The notes: a model not told the origin generated them from the letters alone. DNA of 64,000 bases from Streptomyces mutabilis (GCF_014649815.1 NZ_BMTT01000020.1:1-64000), one strand, 5' to 3'; numbered from the stretch's first letter, positions 48,876 through 57,416 are shown. Made by a program: numbers and translations.

Positions 48876-49459
48876 GGGCGGTGCTCAGGACCGTCGACCG
48901 TGCGCTGCTGGGACTGGTGGGCCTGATTCTGCTCGCCCTCGGCGGCTCGGTGCTGGCCATCGGCTTCGGTGCCCCCGCGCCCTCCTGGTGGCTGCACCGG
49001 GGGCCGCACGACGTGCTGCTCAGCACCGCCGAGCGGACCAGATGGCGGGAGGCGGGCTGGTGGTGGCCGGTCGTCATCGCCGCGCTCGCCGTGGTACTGC
49101 TGCTCGCCCTGTGGTGGCTGGTGGCCGTGCTGCGTCGCCGCCGGCTCACCGAGGTGCTCGTCGACACCGGTGACGGCGAGGGGGCGGCGCTGCGCGGCCG
49201 GGCCCTGGAAGCCGTCATCGCCCAGGAGGCGGACCGCGTGGACGGGGTCGATCGGGCCAAGGTCCGGCTCACCGGCCGCCGCGCCTCGCCGACGGCCCGC
49301 GTCCGTCTTCTCCTGGCCCCCCACGTGGACCCCGGCACCGCCCTGGCCGATCTCACCGCCCACGCCCTGACCCACGCCCGCACCTCGGCGAACCTCGCGG
49401 CCCTCCCGGCCGAGGTCCAGCTGCGTGGCGTCAAGCACGGGGCCGAGCGGGTCAGCTGA
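48872..49459 (+). CDS. amaP: Alkaline-shock membrane anchor protein AmaP-like
   Basis: 195 residues. Two N-terminal helices (about 7-30 and 60-85) separated by an extracytoplasmic loop with WWLHRGPHDVLLS are followed by a cytoplasmic domain, GRALEAVIAQEADRVDGVDR then VRLTGRRASP. This is the AmaP layout that tethers Asp23 to the membrane. The GTG at 48872 overlaps the previous stop (GTGA); an in-frame GTG at 48881 would be nine bases shorter. Last gene of the operon. Confidence 0.85.
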   Translation: MRAVLRTVDRALLGLVGLILLALGGSVLAIGFGAPAPSWWLHRGPHDVLLSTAERTRWREAGWWWPVVIAALAVVLLLALWWLVAVLRRRRLTEVLVDTGDGEGAALRGRALEAVIAQEADRVDGVDRAKVRLTGRRASPTARVRLLLAPHVDPGTALADLTAHALTHARTSANLAALPAEVQLRGVKHGAERVS

Positions 49460-49555
49460 CCGCCCGCGGACAGGGCGGCCGTCACCTCGACGCCGGCGGG
49501 CGATGTCGCTCGGATCCAGCCGAGCCGGGCCGGCCTGATCCGAACGGCGCCGCGG

Positions 49556-50311
49556 CTAGAACCCGTGCCGTACCCCGCCGTCCACCGGCAGCATCACGCC
49601 CGTCACGTACGAGGCCGCGGGGGACAGCAGGAACGCCGCCGCCCGGCCGAACTCCTCCGGGGCGCCGTAGCGGCGCAGCGGGACGCGGGACTCGGCCGCC
49701 GCCCTGGTCGCCTCCGGGTCGGCGGACATGCCGTCCAGCTCGCGCACCCGGTCGGTGTCGATGCGACCGGGCAGCAGGCCGACGACGCGGATGCCGCGCG
49801 GGCCCATTTCGTCGGCGAGGGACTTGGCGAAGCCCGCCAGGCCGGGCCGCAGGCCGTTGGAGATGGTCAGGCCGGGGATCGGCTCGTGCACCGAGCCCGA
49901 CAGCACGAAGCCGATGACACCGCCGTCCTCCAGTGCGGCCGCCGCCGTCCGGGCCAGCCGTACCGCGCCCAGGAACACCGACTCGAAAGCCGCCTGCCAC
50001 TGGTCGTCGGTGTTGTCGGCGACGAACCCGGGCGGCGGCCCGCCCACGCTGATCAGTACGCCGTCGAAGCGGCCGAAGCGCTCACGGGCGGTGGCGACCA
50101 GCCGGTCGGCGGCCTGGGGATCGGCGTTGTCGGCGGCCACTCCCACCGCGTCCGGGCCCAGTGCCGCAGCCGCCTCCACGGCCGTCTTCTCGTCCCGCCC
50201 CGTGAGGACCACCTTCGCACCGTCGGCGACCAGCTCGCGCGCGGCGGCGTTGCCCAGCCCCCGGGTGGCTCCCGTGACGACGTACACCCGGTCCTTCAGT
50301 CCAAGATCCAT
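49556..50311 (-). CDS. SDR-family protein lacking the catalytic tyrosine
   Basis: 251 residues. A Rossmann NAD(P)-binding fold with the glycine motif TGATRGLG, a VLTGRDE strand and ADNADP; ISVGGPPPG occupies the NNAG-like place. The usual YxxxK is absent: after the catalytic-serine region SGSVHEP the sequence reads ISNGLRPGLAGFAKSL, with Asn where Tyr is expected. A beta-ketoacyl-reductase-like SDR subgroup shares this change. It may reduce by another mechanism or bind cofactor only. The start is four bases from the stop of the GH15 gene upstream. Confidence 0.88.
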   Translation of the reverse strand: MDLGLKDRVYVVTGATRGLGNAAARELVADGAKVVLTGRDEKTAVEAAAALGPDAVGVAADNADPQAADRLVATARERFGRFDGVLISVGGPPPGFVADNTDDQWQAAFESVFLGAVRLARTAAAALEDGGVIGFVLSGSVHEPIPGLTISNGLRPGLAGFAKSLADEMGPRGIRVVGLLPGRIDTDRVRELDGMSADPEATRAAAESRVPLRRYGAPEEFGRAAAFLLSPAASYVTGVMLPVDGGVRHGF

Positions 50312-50315
50312 GCCC

Positions 50316-52103
50316 CTATCCTGCCCGCTCGCCCCCGAACAGCGCGAGGGCCGTGTTCACCAGGCCGATGTGGCTGAAGGCCTGCGGGAAGTTGCCGAGC
50401 TGGCGGCCGGCCACCGGGTCGTACTCCTCGGCCAGCAGTCCCACGTCGTTGGCGAGCCCCACCAGCCGTTCGAACAGCTCCCGGGCCTCCTTCGCGCGAC
50501 CGGCGGCGTGCAGCGCGTCCGCGTACCAGAAGGAGCACACCAGGAAGGTCCCCTCGCCGCCCGGCAGCCCGTCGACGGGTTCCCCCTCGGTGCTGTACCG
50601 GCGCACGAGGCCGTCCCGGGTCAGCTCCGTGCCGATCGCGTCGACCGTCCCGACGACCCGGGGGTCGTCCGGCGGCAGGAACCCCACGCGCGGGATGAGC
50701 AGCAGCGAGGCGTCCAGCTCCCGGGAGCCGTAGGACTGGGTGAAGGTGTTGCGCTCCGGGTCGTAGCCTTTCGCGCACACCTCCCGGTGCACCTCGTCAC
50801 GCAGCTCGCGCCAGCCGTCCGGATCACCGCCGCTCAGTTCCGGGTGCTCCTCCAGCGTGCGCACGGCCCGGTCCAGCGCCACCCACGTCATCACCTTCGA
50901 GTGCACGAACTGCCGGCGCCCGCCGCGCACCTCCCACAGCCCCTCGTCGGGCTCGCGCCACGCCGTGGCCAGGAAGTCCATCAGCGCGCACTGCAGCTCC
51001 CACATCTGCGGCTGCGGGGGCATGCCCGCCAGCCGGGCCAGCGACAGGGAGTCCATGACCTCGCCGTACACGTCCAGCTGGAGCTGGTTCACGGCGTCGT
51101 TGCCGACCCGTACGGGCGTGGACTCGGCGAAGCCGGACAGCCACGGCAGCTCGAACTCCGGCAGCCGCCGCTCACCCGCCAGGCCGTACATGATCTGCAG
51201 GTCCGCCGGGTTCCCCGCGACCGCGCGCAGCAGCCAGTCGCGCCAGGCCTCGGCCTCCTCCAGGTACCCGGCCGACAGCAGGGCGCCCAGGGTGAGGGTG
51301 GAGTCCCGCAGCCAGCAGAAACGGTAGTCCCAGTTGCGTACGCCGCCCGGCTCCTCGGGCAGCGAGGTGGTCGGCGCGGCCACGATGCCGCCGGTGGGCT
51401 TGTAGGTGAGCGCCTTGAGGGTGATCAGCGAGCGGACGACGGCGTCCCGGTACGGACCGTCGTAGCGGCAGTGCGCGGCCCAGGCCCTCCAGTCCTCGAT
51501 GCTGTGCTCCAGGGCGATGAACGGGTCGACCAGTGCGGGGCGGAATTCGTGCGAGGGGTGCCAGGTGAGGACGAACGCGACCTTCTCGCCCTCGGCGACC
51601 GTGAACTCCGCGTGGGTCCCGAAGTCCTTGCCCCAGCTGCGCACCTCCGGTTCGCTGCGCAGCCACGCCGAGTCCGGCCCGGCGACCGCCACCCGGTGGC
51701 CGTCGGCCCGGCGCATCCAGGGCACGACCGAGCCGTAGTCGAAGCGCAGCCGCAGCACGCTGTGCACGGTGACCTCGCCGCGCAGGCCCTCCACGACGCG
51801 TACGAGGTCGGGGGCGCGGTCGCGCTGGGGCATGAAGTCGGTGACCCGTACGGCGCCGTCCTCGGTCTCCCACTCGGTGTCCAGGACCAGGGTGTCCGGC
51901 CGGTAGGCGCGCCGGGTGCAGCGCTCCGCCCCCTCGGGGGCGATACGCCAGTGGCCGTTGTCCTCGTCGCCGAGCAGCTTGGCGAAGCAGGCGGCGGAGT
52001 CGAAGCGGGGCAGACAGAGCCAGTCCACGGAGCCGTCCGTGCCGACCAGGGCCGCGGTCTGCTCGTCGCCGATGAGCGCGTAGTCCTCGATGCGGGGGTG
52101 CAC
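50316..52103 (-). CDS. Glycoside hydrolase family 15 (glucoamylase/trehalase-like)
   Basis: 595 residues. An N-terminal beta domain (IEDYALIGDEQTAALVGTDG, CLPRFDSAACF) is followed by an (alpha/alpha)6 barrel with VRNWDYRFCWLRDST and the C-terminal LLAEEYDPVAGRQLGNFPQAFSH, where the catalytic glutamate lies. Actinobacterial members are glucoamylases or trehalases; this cytosolic form without a signal peptide may degrade trehalose or maltodextrins. The GTG before HPRIEDY was chosen with CGGAA four bases ahead. It ends four bases before the SDR start. Confidence 0.92.
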   Translation of the reverse strand: MHPRIEDYALIGDEQTAALVGTDGSVDWLCLPRFDSAACFAKLLGDEDNGHWRIAPEGAERCTRRAYRPDTLVLDTEWETEDGAVRVTDFMPQRDRAPDLVRVVEGLRGEVTVHSVLRLRFDYGSVVPWMRRADGHRVAVAGPDSAWLRSEPEVRSWGKDFGTHAEFTVAEGEKVAFVLTWHPSHEFRPALVDPFIALEHSIEDWRAWAAHCRYDGPYRDAVVRSLITLKALTYKPTGGIVAAPTTSLPEEPGGVRNWDYRFCWLRDSTLTLGALLSAGYLEEAEAWRDWLLRAVAGNPADLQIMYGLAGERRLPEFELPWLSGFAESTPVRVGNDAVNQLQLDVYGEVMDSLSLARLAGMPPQPQMWELQCALMDFLATAWREPDEGLWEVRGGRRQFVHSKVMTWVALDRAVRTLEEHPELSGGDPDGWRELRDEVHREVCAKGYDPERNTFTQSYGSRELDASLLLIPRVGFLPPDDPRVVGTVDAIGTELTRDGLVRRYSTEGEPVDGLPGGEGTFLVCSFWYADALHAAGRAKEARELFERLVGLANDVGLLAEEYDPVAGRQLGNFPQAFSHIGLVNTALALFGGERAG

Positions 52104-52166
52104 GGGATTCCGTCTTCCCGACGAGGAGCGGAGCAATCGGATCCGTTCGCGCGCTCCGCCGGGCGG

Positions 52167-52958
52167 CTACACCGCCGCGGGTTCCGGCTGCGCCGGCTCC
52201 ACGTCCTCGGCGGCCTCACGATCGCGCTTCTCGCGGCGGACCAGGAACCACCAGCCGACCGGTACGGCGGCGGCGAACAGCCACCACTGGACGGCGTACG
52301 CGAAGTTCAGCGCGGCGTCCTCGTTGCCGGGCCTGCCGATCCGCTCCGGGGTGTCGCCCTTCGGCTCCGGCTCGATCAGGACGACGTATCCGCCGAGGAC
52401 CGGGGCGTCCAGGCGCTCGGCCTGCTGCTCACTGTTGATGAGCATGATCTGCCGGTCCGGCAGTCCCTCGAGGTCCTTGATGCCGCTCGCTTCGGTCGTC
52501 TCGTCGGGCATGAGTCGCCCGGTGACGGTGATCTCTCCCCGGGGCGGCGCGGGGACCTCGGGGAACGCGGTCTGGCTCGGGCCGTCCGCGGGGATCCAGC
52601 CCCGGTTGACCAGCAGGACCTTGCCGTCGTTCAGCACGAAAGGGGTCAGTACGTGGTAGCCGATGTTGTCGTCGGAGTCGGTGCGGCGGCGGACGACGAC
52701 CTCCCGGTCCGTGTCGAAGTGCCCCTTCGCGGTGACGGTGCGGTACCGCTCACGCGTGGTGATCTTCTTCCCGGGAGCGGTCAGCGACTGAGCGGGCACC
52801 GGCGCCGCGTCGAGCGCCCGCGCGACCAGGTCGTTCCGGGCGGTGCGTTCCTCGTAGCGGTGCATCTGCCAGAGGCCCAGCCGGATCATCGTGGGGATGA
52901 GCAGCACGGCGACCAGCGTGAGGATCACCCACTGGCGGGACAGGAGGAAGCGGTACAC
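52167..52958 (-). CDS. SURF1-family cytochrome c oxidase assembly protein
   Basis: 263 residues. The classical layout: an N-terminal helix (LLSRQWVILTLVAVLLIPTM), the RLGLWQMHRYEER segment, a large extracytoplasmic domain with VLLVNRGWIPAD, then NFAYAVQWWLFA and a second helix (about residues 220-240), and a charged tail. It assists haem A insertion into the aa3 oxidase. The GTG before YRFLLSR is used; TACACG-rich bases ahead give no strong ribosome site, and a 14-bp hairpin lies 27 bases upstream. Confidence 0.92.
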   Translation of the reverse strand: MYRFLLSRQWVILTLVAVLLIPTMIRLGLWQMHRYEERTARNDLVARALDAAPVPAQSLTAPGKKITTRERYRTVTAKGHFDTDREVVVRRRTDSDDNIGYHVLTPFVLNDGKVLLVNRGWIPADGPSQTAFPEVPAPPRGEITVTGRLMPDETTEASGIKDLEGLPDRQIMLINSEQQAERLDAPVLGGYVVLIEPEPKGDTPERIGRPGNEDAALNFAYAVQWWLFAAAVPVGWWFLVRREKRDREAAEDVEPAQPEPAAV

Positions 52959-52984
52959 GCATCGACGGTACCTTGACCGCGATC

Positions 52985-53014
52985 GGCCCTCGCGGGGAGG
53001 TCCCCGCGAGGGCC
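52985..53014. repeat. 14-bp hairpin between SURF1 and the CRISPR-like repeats
   Basis: Perfect 14-base arms (52985-52998 and 53001-53014) are closed by GG. It abuts the first CRISPR-like repeat, whose first bases overlap the right arm. It could terminate the transcript from the small Cys-rich gene upstream or be part of the degenerate repeat region. The full gap 52959-53164 (206 bases) contains only this and the repeat pair. Confidence 0.65.
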
Positions 53015-53100
53015 ATGGCCCCGCGTCGGCGGGGAGCACACCACCGGCTTGTAGCGCCGGGGGGTCTACCGCGGACCATTCCCGCGTCGGCGGGAGGCAC
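53012..53100. CRISPR. Two-repeat type I-E-like CRISPR remnant with one 33-base spacer
   Basis: Two 28-base units (53012-53039 and 53073-53100) are separated by 33 bases. Both contain the palindrome YCCCGC GTCG GCGGGR and end in gcac; the second begins ggaccattcccgcg. Actinobacterial type I-E repeats are of the form ggaccatccccgcgNNcgcggggagcac. The one differing stem pair is compensatory (C-G in the first, T-A in the second). No further repeat is found 61 bases to either side and no cas gene is in the window, so it is a remnant or orphan. Confidence 0.5.
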
Positions 53101-53164
53101 GTTCGACACCCATGCCGCGGCGTGGATGTCAGCAAGCCGTTCGCCGGGCGGTCACGCGAACCGC

Positions 53165-53398
53165 TCAGACCTTGTCGACGATCCCCGCCCTCCCCTCCGC
53201 GCGGGCGCAGTGGGCGCCGCAGTACCAGTGGCCCTCGACCTCGACGCCCTGGCCGATGATCTGCACCCGGCAGTGCTCGCAGATGGGGGCCATCCGGTGG
53301 ATCGCGCAGGAGAAGCAGTCGAAGACGTGCACCGCTCCCTGGGCGTGGACCTCGAAGGTCATTCCGTAGTTGTTGCCGCAGACTTCACATGTCGCCAT
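53165..53398 (-). CDS. Small Cys-rich (metallothionein-like or zinc-ribbon) protein
   Basis: 77 residues with eight cysteines and several histidines: CEVCG, FDCFSCAIHR, CEHC and HWYCGAHC. The pattern suggests two zinc sites; the family resembles short bacterial metallothionein-like or zinc-ribbon proteins. It is cytosolic. ATG start used. Upstream of SURF1 on the same strand, 206 bases away, across the CRISPR-like remnant. Function unknown. Confidence 0.83.
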   Translation of the reverse strand: MATCEVCGNNYGMTFEVHAQGAVHVFDCFSCAIHRMAPICEHCRVQIIGQGVEVEGHWYCGAHCARAEGRAGIVDKV

Positions 53399-53504
53399 GC
53401 GCCACAGGGTGAGCCGTCACCGCGACGCGGGCGAGCGGGCGCCGGGCGAGTCGCCCGGAATCACCCGTCCGTACGGCTCGTCCTCCGTTCCCGCACGGAC
53501 CGGC

Positions 53505-54497
53505 TCACGGCTCGGCGTCCGCGGGCTCGACGTCCCGCAGGAGCTGCCCGAAGGCCGCCTCGTCCACCACCGGCGTGCCGTACTGGCGGGCCTTGACCAC
53601 TTTGGACGTGCCCGAGTCCGGGTCGTTGGTGACCAGGAGGCTGGTCAGCCGGGACAGGCTGGTGGCCACGTGCAGGCCGGCCTCGGTCGCGCGGTCCTCC
53701 AGCAGGTCCCGCTCGACCGAGGTGTCACCCGAGAAGGCGACCCGCATGCCCTGCTTGAGTCTCTTGCCCTCTACGTAACGGCCCGGGTTGGGATACGGGC
53801 AAGCGGGCCTCCGGCGGGAGGGGCGCCAACTGGACGGCCGGTAGCCGCCGTAACCGGCCTGCTGTCCGATCCGGGGGGCGGGCGCGTCCGACCACTCGGT
53901 CAGCGGCCGGCACTCGTGCAGCGGCAGCCGCAGACCGCCCGCCGCCGCGGCGAGCAGGCTCGGCCGGAACACCTCCGCCAGCACCCGCGCGTCGTCCAGC
54001 GCGTGGTGCGCCCGCTGCTGCACGACTCCGAAGTGGGCGGCCAGCGACTCCAGCTTGTGGTTGGGCAGCGGGAGGTCCAGCGCCTTGGAGAGCGCGATGG
54101 TGCACAGCCGCTGCCGCACCGGCGCCGCACGCTCGGCGCGGGCGTACTCGCGGGCGATCATCTGCCAGTCGAAGACGGCGTTGTGCGCCACGAGCACCCG
54201 TCCGTCGAGGCGGGCCGCGAACTCCTCGGCGACGTCCGGGAAGAGGGGCGCGCCCCGGAGCACCTCGCTAGTCAGACCGTGTATCCACACCGGGCCCGGG
54301 TCCCGCTCCGGATTGACCAGGGTGTACCAGTGGTCCTCGACCTCGCCGCGGGCGTCCAGACGGTAGACGGCCGCGGAGATGATGCGGTCGTCGCGGGCCA
54401 GGCCGGTGGTCTCCACGTCGACGACCGCGTATCCCTGCGGATACGCGGTCGGCCACGCCGTGGCGGACGGCGCTGCGGTCGTACGGTCTTCGAGCAT
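53505..54497 (-). CDS. DnaQ-like DEDDh 3'-5' exonuclease with BRCT domain
   Basis: 330 residues. The exonuclease part has all DEDDh motifs: VVDVETTGL (D, E), VAHNAVFDWQM (D) and AHHALDDARVLAEV (H, D). A Pro/Ser/Arg-rich linker follows. The C-terminal ~80 residues form a BRCT domain (LKQGMRVAFSGDTSVERDLL, SRLTSLLVTNDPDSGTSKV, ARQYGTPVVDEAAF). It may proofread or trim DNA in repair, guided by the BRCT domain. It is a paralogue type of the epsilon subunit rather than clearly the replicative one. ATG start. Confidence 0.9.
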   Translation of the reverse strand: MLEDRTTAAPSATAWPTAYPQGYAVVDVETTGLARDDRIISAAVYRLDARGEVEDHWYTLVNPERDPGPVWIHGLTSEVLRGAPLFPDVAEEFAARLDGRVLVAHNAVFDWQMIAREYARAERAAPVRQRLCTIALSKALDLPLPNHKLESLAAHFGVVQQRAHHALDDARVLAEVFRPSLLAAAAGGLRLPLHECRPLTEWSDAPAPRIGQQAGYGGYRPSSWRPSRRRPACPYPNPGRYVEGKRLKQGMRVAFSGDTSVERDLLEDRATEAGLHVATSLSRLTSLLVTNDPDSGTSKVVKARQYGTPVVDEAAFGQLLRDVEPADAEP

Positions 54498-54610
54498 GGT
54501 CCATGAGGATACGGGCCGCGACCGACACTCGGGTCAGGCAGGTGCCGCGCGGCGCCGCGGCGGAACGGTCCCTCCGTCAAGCGACCGGCCCGGAGCGGAA
54601 GTTGTGGGGC

Positions 54611-55618
54611 TCACCACCGGATCGGTACCGGAAGGGCCGTCAGCAGTCCGGACACCGCGACCACGACACCGAGGACGGCGACCTCCGCGCGCGCGGGGGA
54701 GCAGGCGGTCAGCGGGTCGGCCGCACGGCTCAGCCGGACCCTGGCCCACAGGGCGAGAGCGGTTACGGCGACCATGAGGATCACCTTGGCGAGCAGGACC
54801 CGTCCGTACGCCGTGTCCGTCAGCTGGTCCACGATCGTGCCCGGCGGCATCCGGCGCAGCGAACTGCACACGCCGGTCGCCGTGATGGCGGCGAGCAGCA
54901 CGGCCGCCACGCGCGCGTAGAGCCCCAGCAGGGCCGGGCCGGCCTCGGCGTCCCGCCAGGCGCGCAGGGTCCGCAGCGCGTACAGCAGGCCGCCCACCCA
55001 CAGCGAGGCGCACGTCAGGTGGACGAGGGTCAGGCCCGACCCGAGCAGCGGGCTGTACTCGGTCGTGGGGTGCGCGCGCAGCGCCTCCGCGACGATCACC
55101 GCGGCCAGCGGCCAGACCTGGAGGCCCGGCCGGCGGGAGGTGGCGCACAGGCCGGCCGCGAGGAACGCGTTGACCTCCAGGAGCGCGAGTTTGCCGTCGC
55201 GGGACGAGTAGAGGCCGCCGACGTCGATGTCGGCGACGCTGTCCGGCACCAGATTGCCCGTTGCCACCACCGACGCCAGGCCCAGCGCGGCGACGAAGCC
55301 GACGGCGCTCGCGTAGGCGGACCAGGTGCGGGGGCGTTCCGGGGGAGCGCCGGGGAGCGACTTGGCGAGCCGGTTCACGAAGAGTTCGCCGAGCGAGACG
55401 CTCAGCGCGGCGAAGAGCACCGTGCGCAGCAGGGCTATGCCGCCGGTGCCGGGTGCCTCGGCCTCCCCGGTGCCGTGCAGGGCGGGGGACGGGCCGAGGA
55501 CGGGTATCAGCGCGGCCAGCACCACCAGCACGAGCACGGCCGCGGCCCGGCCGGCGCCGGAGGGCCGCGCGTGCCGTCCGGTGCCGGTGGTCCGGGACGG
55601 GGGTCTTGTCAAGGTCAC
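54611..55618 (-). CDS. CopD-domain copper-related membrane protein
   Basis: About 335 residues with some eight hydrophobic helices. TLVHLTCASLWVGGLLYALR and the later RVLLAKVILMVAVTALAL are typical of the CopD domain, whose histidine and nearby residues are thought to handle copper. It may import copper for oxidase assembly, which fits the nearby SURF1 gene. The start is uncertain: GTG at 55618, or TTG at 55612 behind GAGGTG. Confidence 0.85.
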   Translation of the reverse strand: MTLTRPPSRTTGTGRHARPSGAGRAAAVLVLVVLAALIPVLGPSPALHGTGEAEAPGTGGIALLRTVLFAALSVSLGELFVNRLAKSLPGAPPERPRTWSAYASAVGFVAALGLASVVATGNLVPDSVADIDVGGLYSSRDGKLALLEVNAFLAAGLCATSRRPGLQVWPLAAVIVAEALRAHPTTEYSPLLGSGLTLVHLTCASLWVGGLLYALRTLRAWRDAEAGPALLGLYARVAAVLLAAITATGVCSSLRRMPPGTIVDQLTDTAYGRVLLAKVILMVAVTALALWARVRLSRAADPLTACSPARAEVAVLGVVVAVSGLLTALPVPIRW

Positions 55619-55822
55619 CTCGAGATCTTCACCAGCTCCCCAGATCCGGGCAAGTTCCGGAGAACAACTGGCGGTCCGGCATTCCGTACATGAGGACGTT
55701 TTCGGCCGCCGTACGGTTCGGGGATCGCCGGAAGCGGGTGAGTGAGGCGTCACACTCACCGTGCGGCGTCCGTCCCCTGCCGGTCGGATGCTCAGGGGGC
55801 GCGGGGACCTCGCCGCACGCAC

Positions 55823-55856
55823 GAGGCGGGCCGGGAGAGAACCCCCGGCCCGCCTC
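55823..55856 (-). terminator. Terminator downstream of the subtilase pair
   Basis: Perfect 13-base arms (55823-55835 and 55844-55856) flank an 8-base loop, 40 bases after the stop of the second subtilase gene on the minus strand. It separates the protease genes from copD. Confidence 0.8.
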
Positions 55857-55895
55857 ACGCGCGCGTGGTGACCGTCGTGGCCACCGGGACGCCGG

Positions 55896-57416
55896 TTACC
55901 GGGTCACCGCGTCCAGCGCGTCCGCCATGCCCCAGCCGTAGAAGCCGTTGCGGTTCTTCGAGCCCTCGCACACTGCGTCGACCTTGCCGTCGCCGTCGAT
56001 GTCGTACGGCTTGGTGCACGCGGTGGCGTCGGCCTGGGCGTACAGCAGGGCCTTGACCATGGCCGGGGAGGCGTGCGGGTGCGTCGACTTGATCAGGGCG
56101 GCCACGCCCGCGACGTGCGGCGAGGCCATCGACGTACCGGCCATGTAGCCCCACTTGCCGCCGGGCAGCGTGCCCAGGATCAGTCCGCTGGTGGCGGGCG
56201 GCTCGGGCTTCTGGTAGGCCGTCGAGTCGCCGCCGGGCGCGGCGATGTCGACGACGCCCAGACCGTGGTTGGAGAAGGACGACTTGAGGCCCTTGGCGCC
56301 GGTCGAGGCGACCGTCACGACGCCCGGCAGCTGGGTCGGGATGTCCAGGCACTCGGACGGGTCGACGACACGGTCGCCGGGCGCGGTGTCGTTCGGGGAG
56401 GACGGGTCGGTGATCTCGTCGGAGGAGAGGTCGTAGTTCTCGTTGCCGGCCGCGGCGACGTTGACCGCGCCCTTCTTCTCCGCGTACCGCGAGGCCCGGG
56501 TGACGGCCTCGACGAGCGCCTTCTGGTCCGGGTCGTTCTTGCAGTTGAAGTACCAGGGGTCGGTGTAATAGCTGTTGTTGGTCACGTCCACGTCGTGCTC
56601 GGCCGCCCACATGAAGCCGCAGACCACGGCCTCGGTGTAGAAGAAGCCGTCGGGGTTGGACACCTTGATGCCGGAGACCTTCACCCCGGGTGCCACGCCG
56701 GTCATGCCGACGCCGTTCTTGGCGGCGGCGATCTCCCCGGCCACGTGGGTGCCGTGCGGGCTCTCCGCCGCGCTCGGCCGCCAGGCGCCGTCGGTGGTGT
56801 CCGGCTTGCCGGAGACGCAGTTGACGGAGGCGTCCCGGTCGAAGTTCGGGGCGATGTCCGGGTGGGTGTCGTCCACGCCCGTGTCGATGACCGCGACGGT
56901 CACCTTCTCGCTGCCCAGCGACTTCTCGTGCGCCTTGTCCGCCTTGATGGCGGGCAGGTCCCACTGGAGTCCCTGCAGCGGGTCCTGGCCCTCGGCGGCC
57001 TCGGCGGCGGCGATCTCCTGGCCACTGAGCACCTTCGGCGCACCGGTGTCGGTGGTGGCGGCCGACGGCAGCGGCGCGGTGCGGGTGGCGCCGGCCGACT
57101 GCACGCCGCGCACCTTGCGGACGGTCTTGGCGAAGTCCGGGTTCGCGGAGTGGACGACGACCACGCCGATCCGGTCGTACGACGTCACGATCGTGCCGCC
57201 GGCCTTGGTTATCTCCCGCTTCACGTGTGCCGAAGGGCCGTGCCCGGCGCGGACGTTGACGACGTAGCTCATCGAGGACGACGAGTCCGCCGAGAGCGTG
57301 GGAGCGGCCTCGGCGGCGGAGGCCGGGGCGCCCGGCAGGAACGCCAGCGACGCGGCCATGGCCATGCCGGCCGGGATCGCGAGGGCACGGCGGTGACGCG
57401 GGTGGGGAGCTGTCAT
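55896..57416 (-). CDS. Secreted subtilisin-like serine protease (second of a tandem pair)
   Basis: 506 residues. A signal peptide (HRRALAIPAG and a hydrophobic core, APASA cleavage) and a propeptide (SYVVNVRAGHGP to GVQSAGATRTAP) precede an S8 catalytic domain with Asp in VAVIDTGVDDTHPD, His in SPHGTHVAGE and Ser in GTSMASPHVAG. The C-terminal DIDGDGKVDAVCEG may bind calcium. The oxyanion Asn is in AAAGNENYD. It is about 60 percent similar to its neighbour by eye, so it arose by duplication. 88 bases separate the genes; co-transcription is likely. Confidence 0.95.
   Translation of the reverse strand: MTAPHPRHRRALAIPAGMAMAASLAFLPGAPASAAEAAPTLSADSSSSMSYVVNVRAGHGPSAHVKREITKAGGTIVTSYDRIGVVVVHSANPDFAKTVRKVRGVQSAGATRTAPLPSAATTDTGAPKVLSGQEIAAAEAAEGQDPLQGLQWDLPAIKADKAHEKSLGSEKVTVAVIDTGVDDTHPDIAPNFDRDASVNCVSGKPDTTDGAWRPSAAESPHGTHVAGEIAAAKNGVGMTGVAPGVKVSGIKVSNPDGFFYTEAVVCGFMWAAEHDVDVTNNSYYTDPWYFNCKNDPDQKALVEAVTRASRYAEKKGAVNVAAAGNENYDLSSDEITDPSSPNDTAPGDRVVDPSECLDIPTQLPGVVTVASTGAKGLKSSFSNHGLGVVDIAAPGGDSTAYQKPEPPATSGLILGTLPGGKWGYMAGTSMASPHVAGVAALIKSTHPHASPAMVKALLYAQADATACTKPYDIDGDGKVDAVCEGSKNRNGFYGWGMADALDAVTR

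Noticed and set aside
53012-53200. A full CRISPR array with cas operon
   Set aside because: Only two repeats are found; no third unit occurs 61 bases to either side and no Cas-like protein is encoded in the window.
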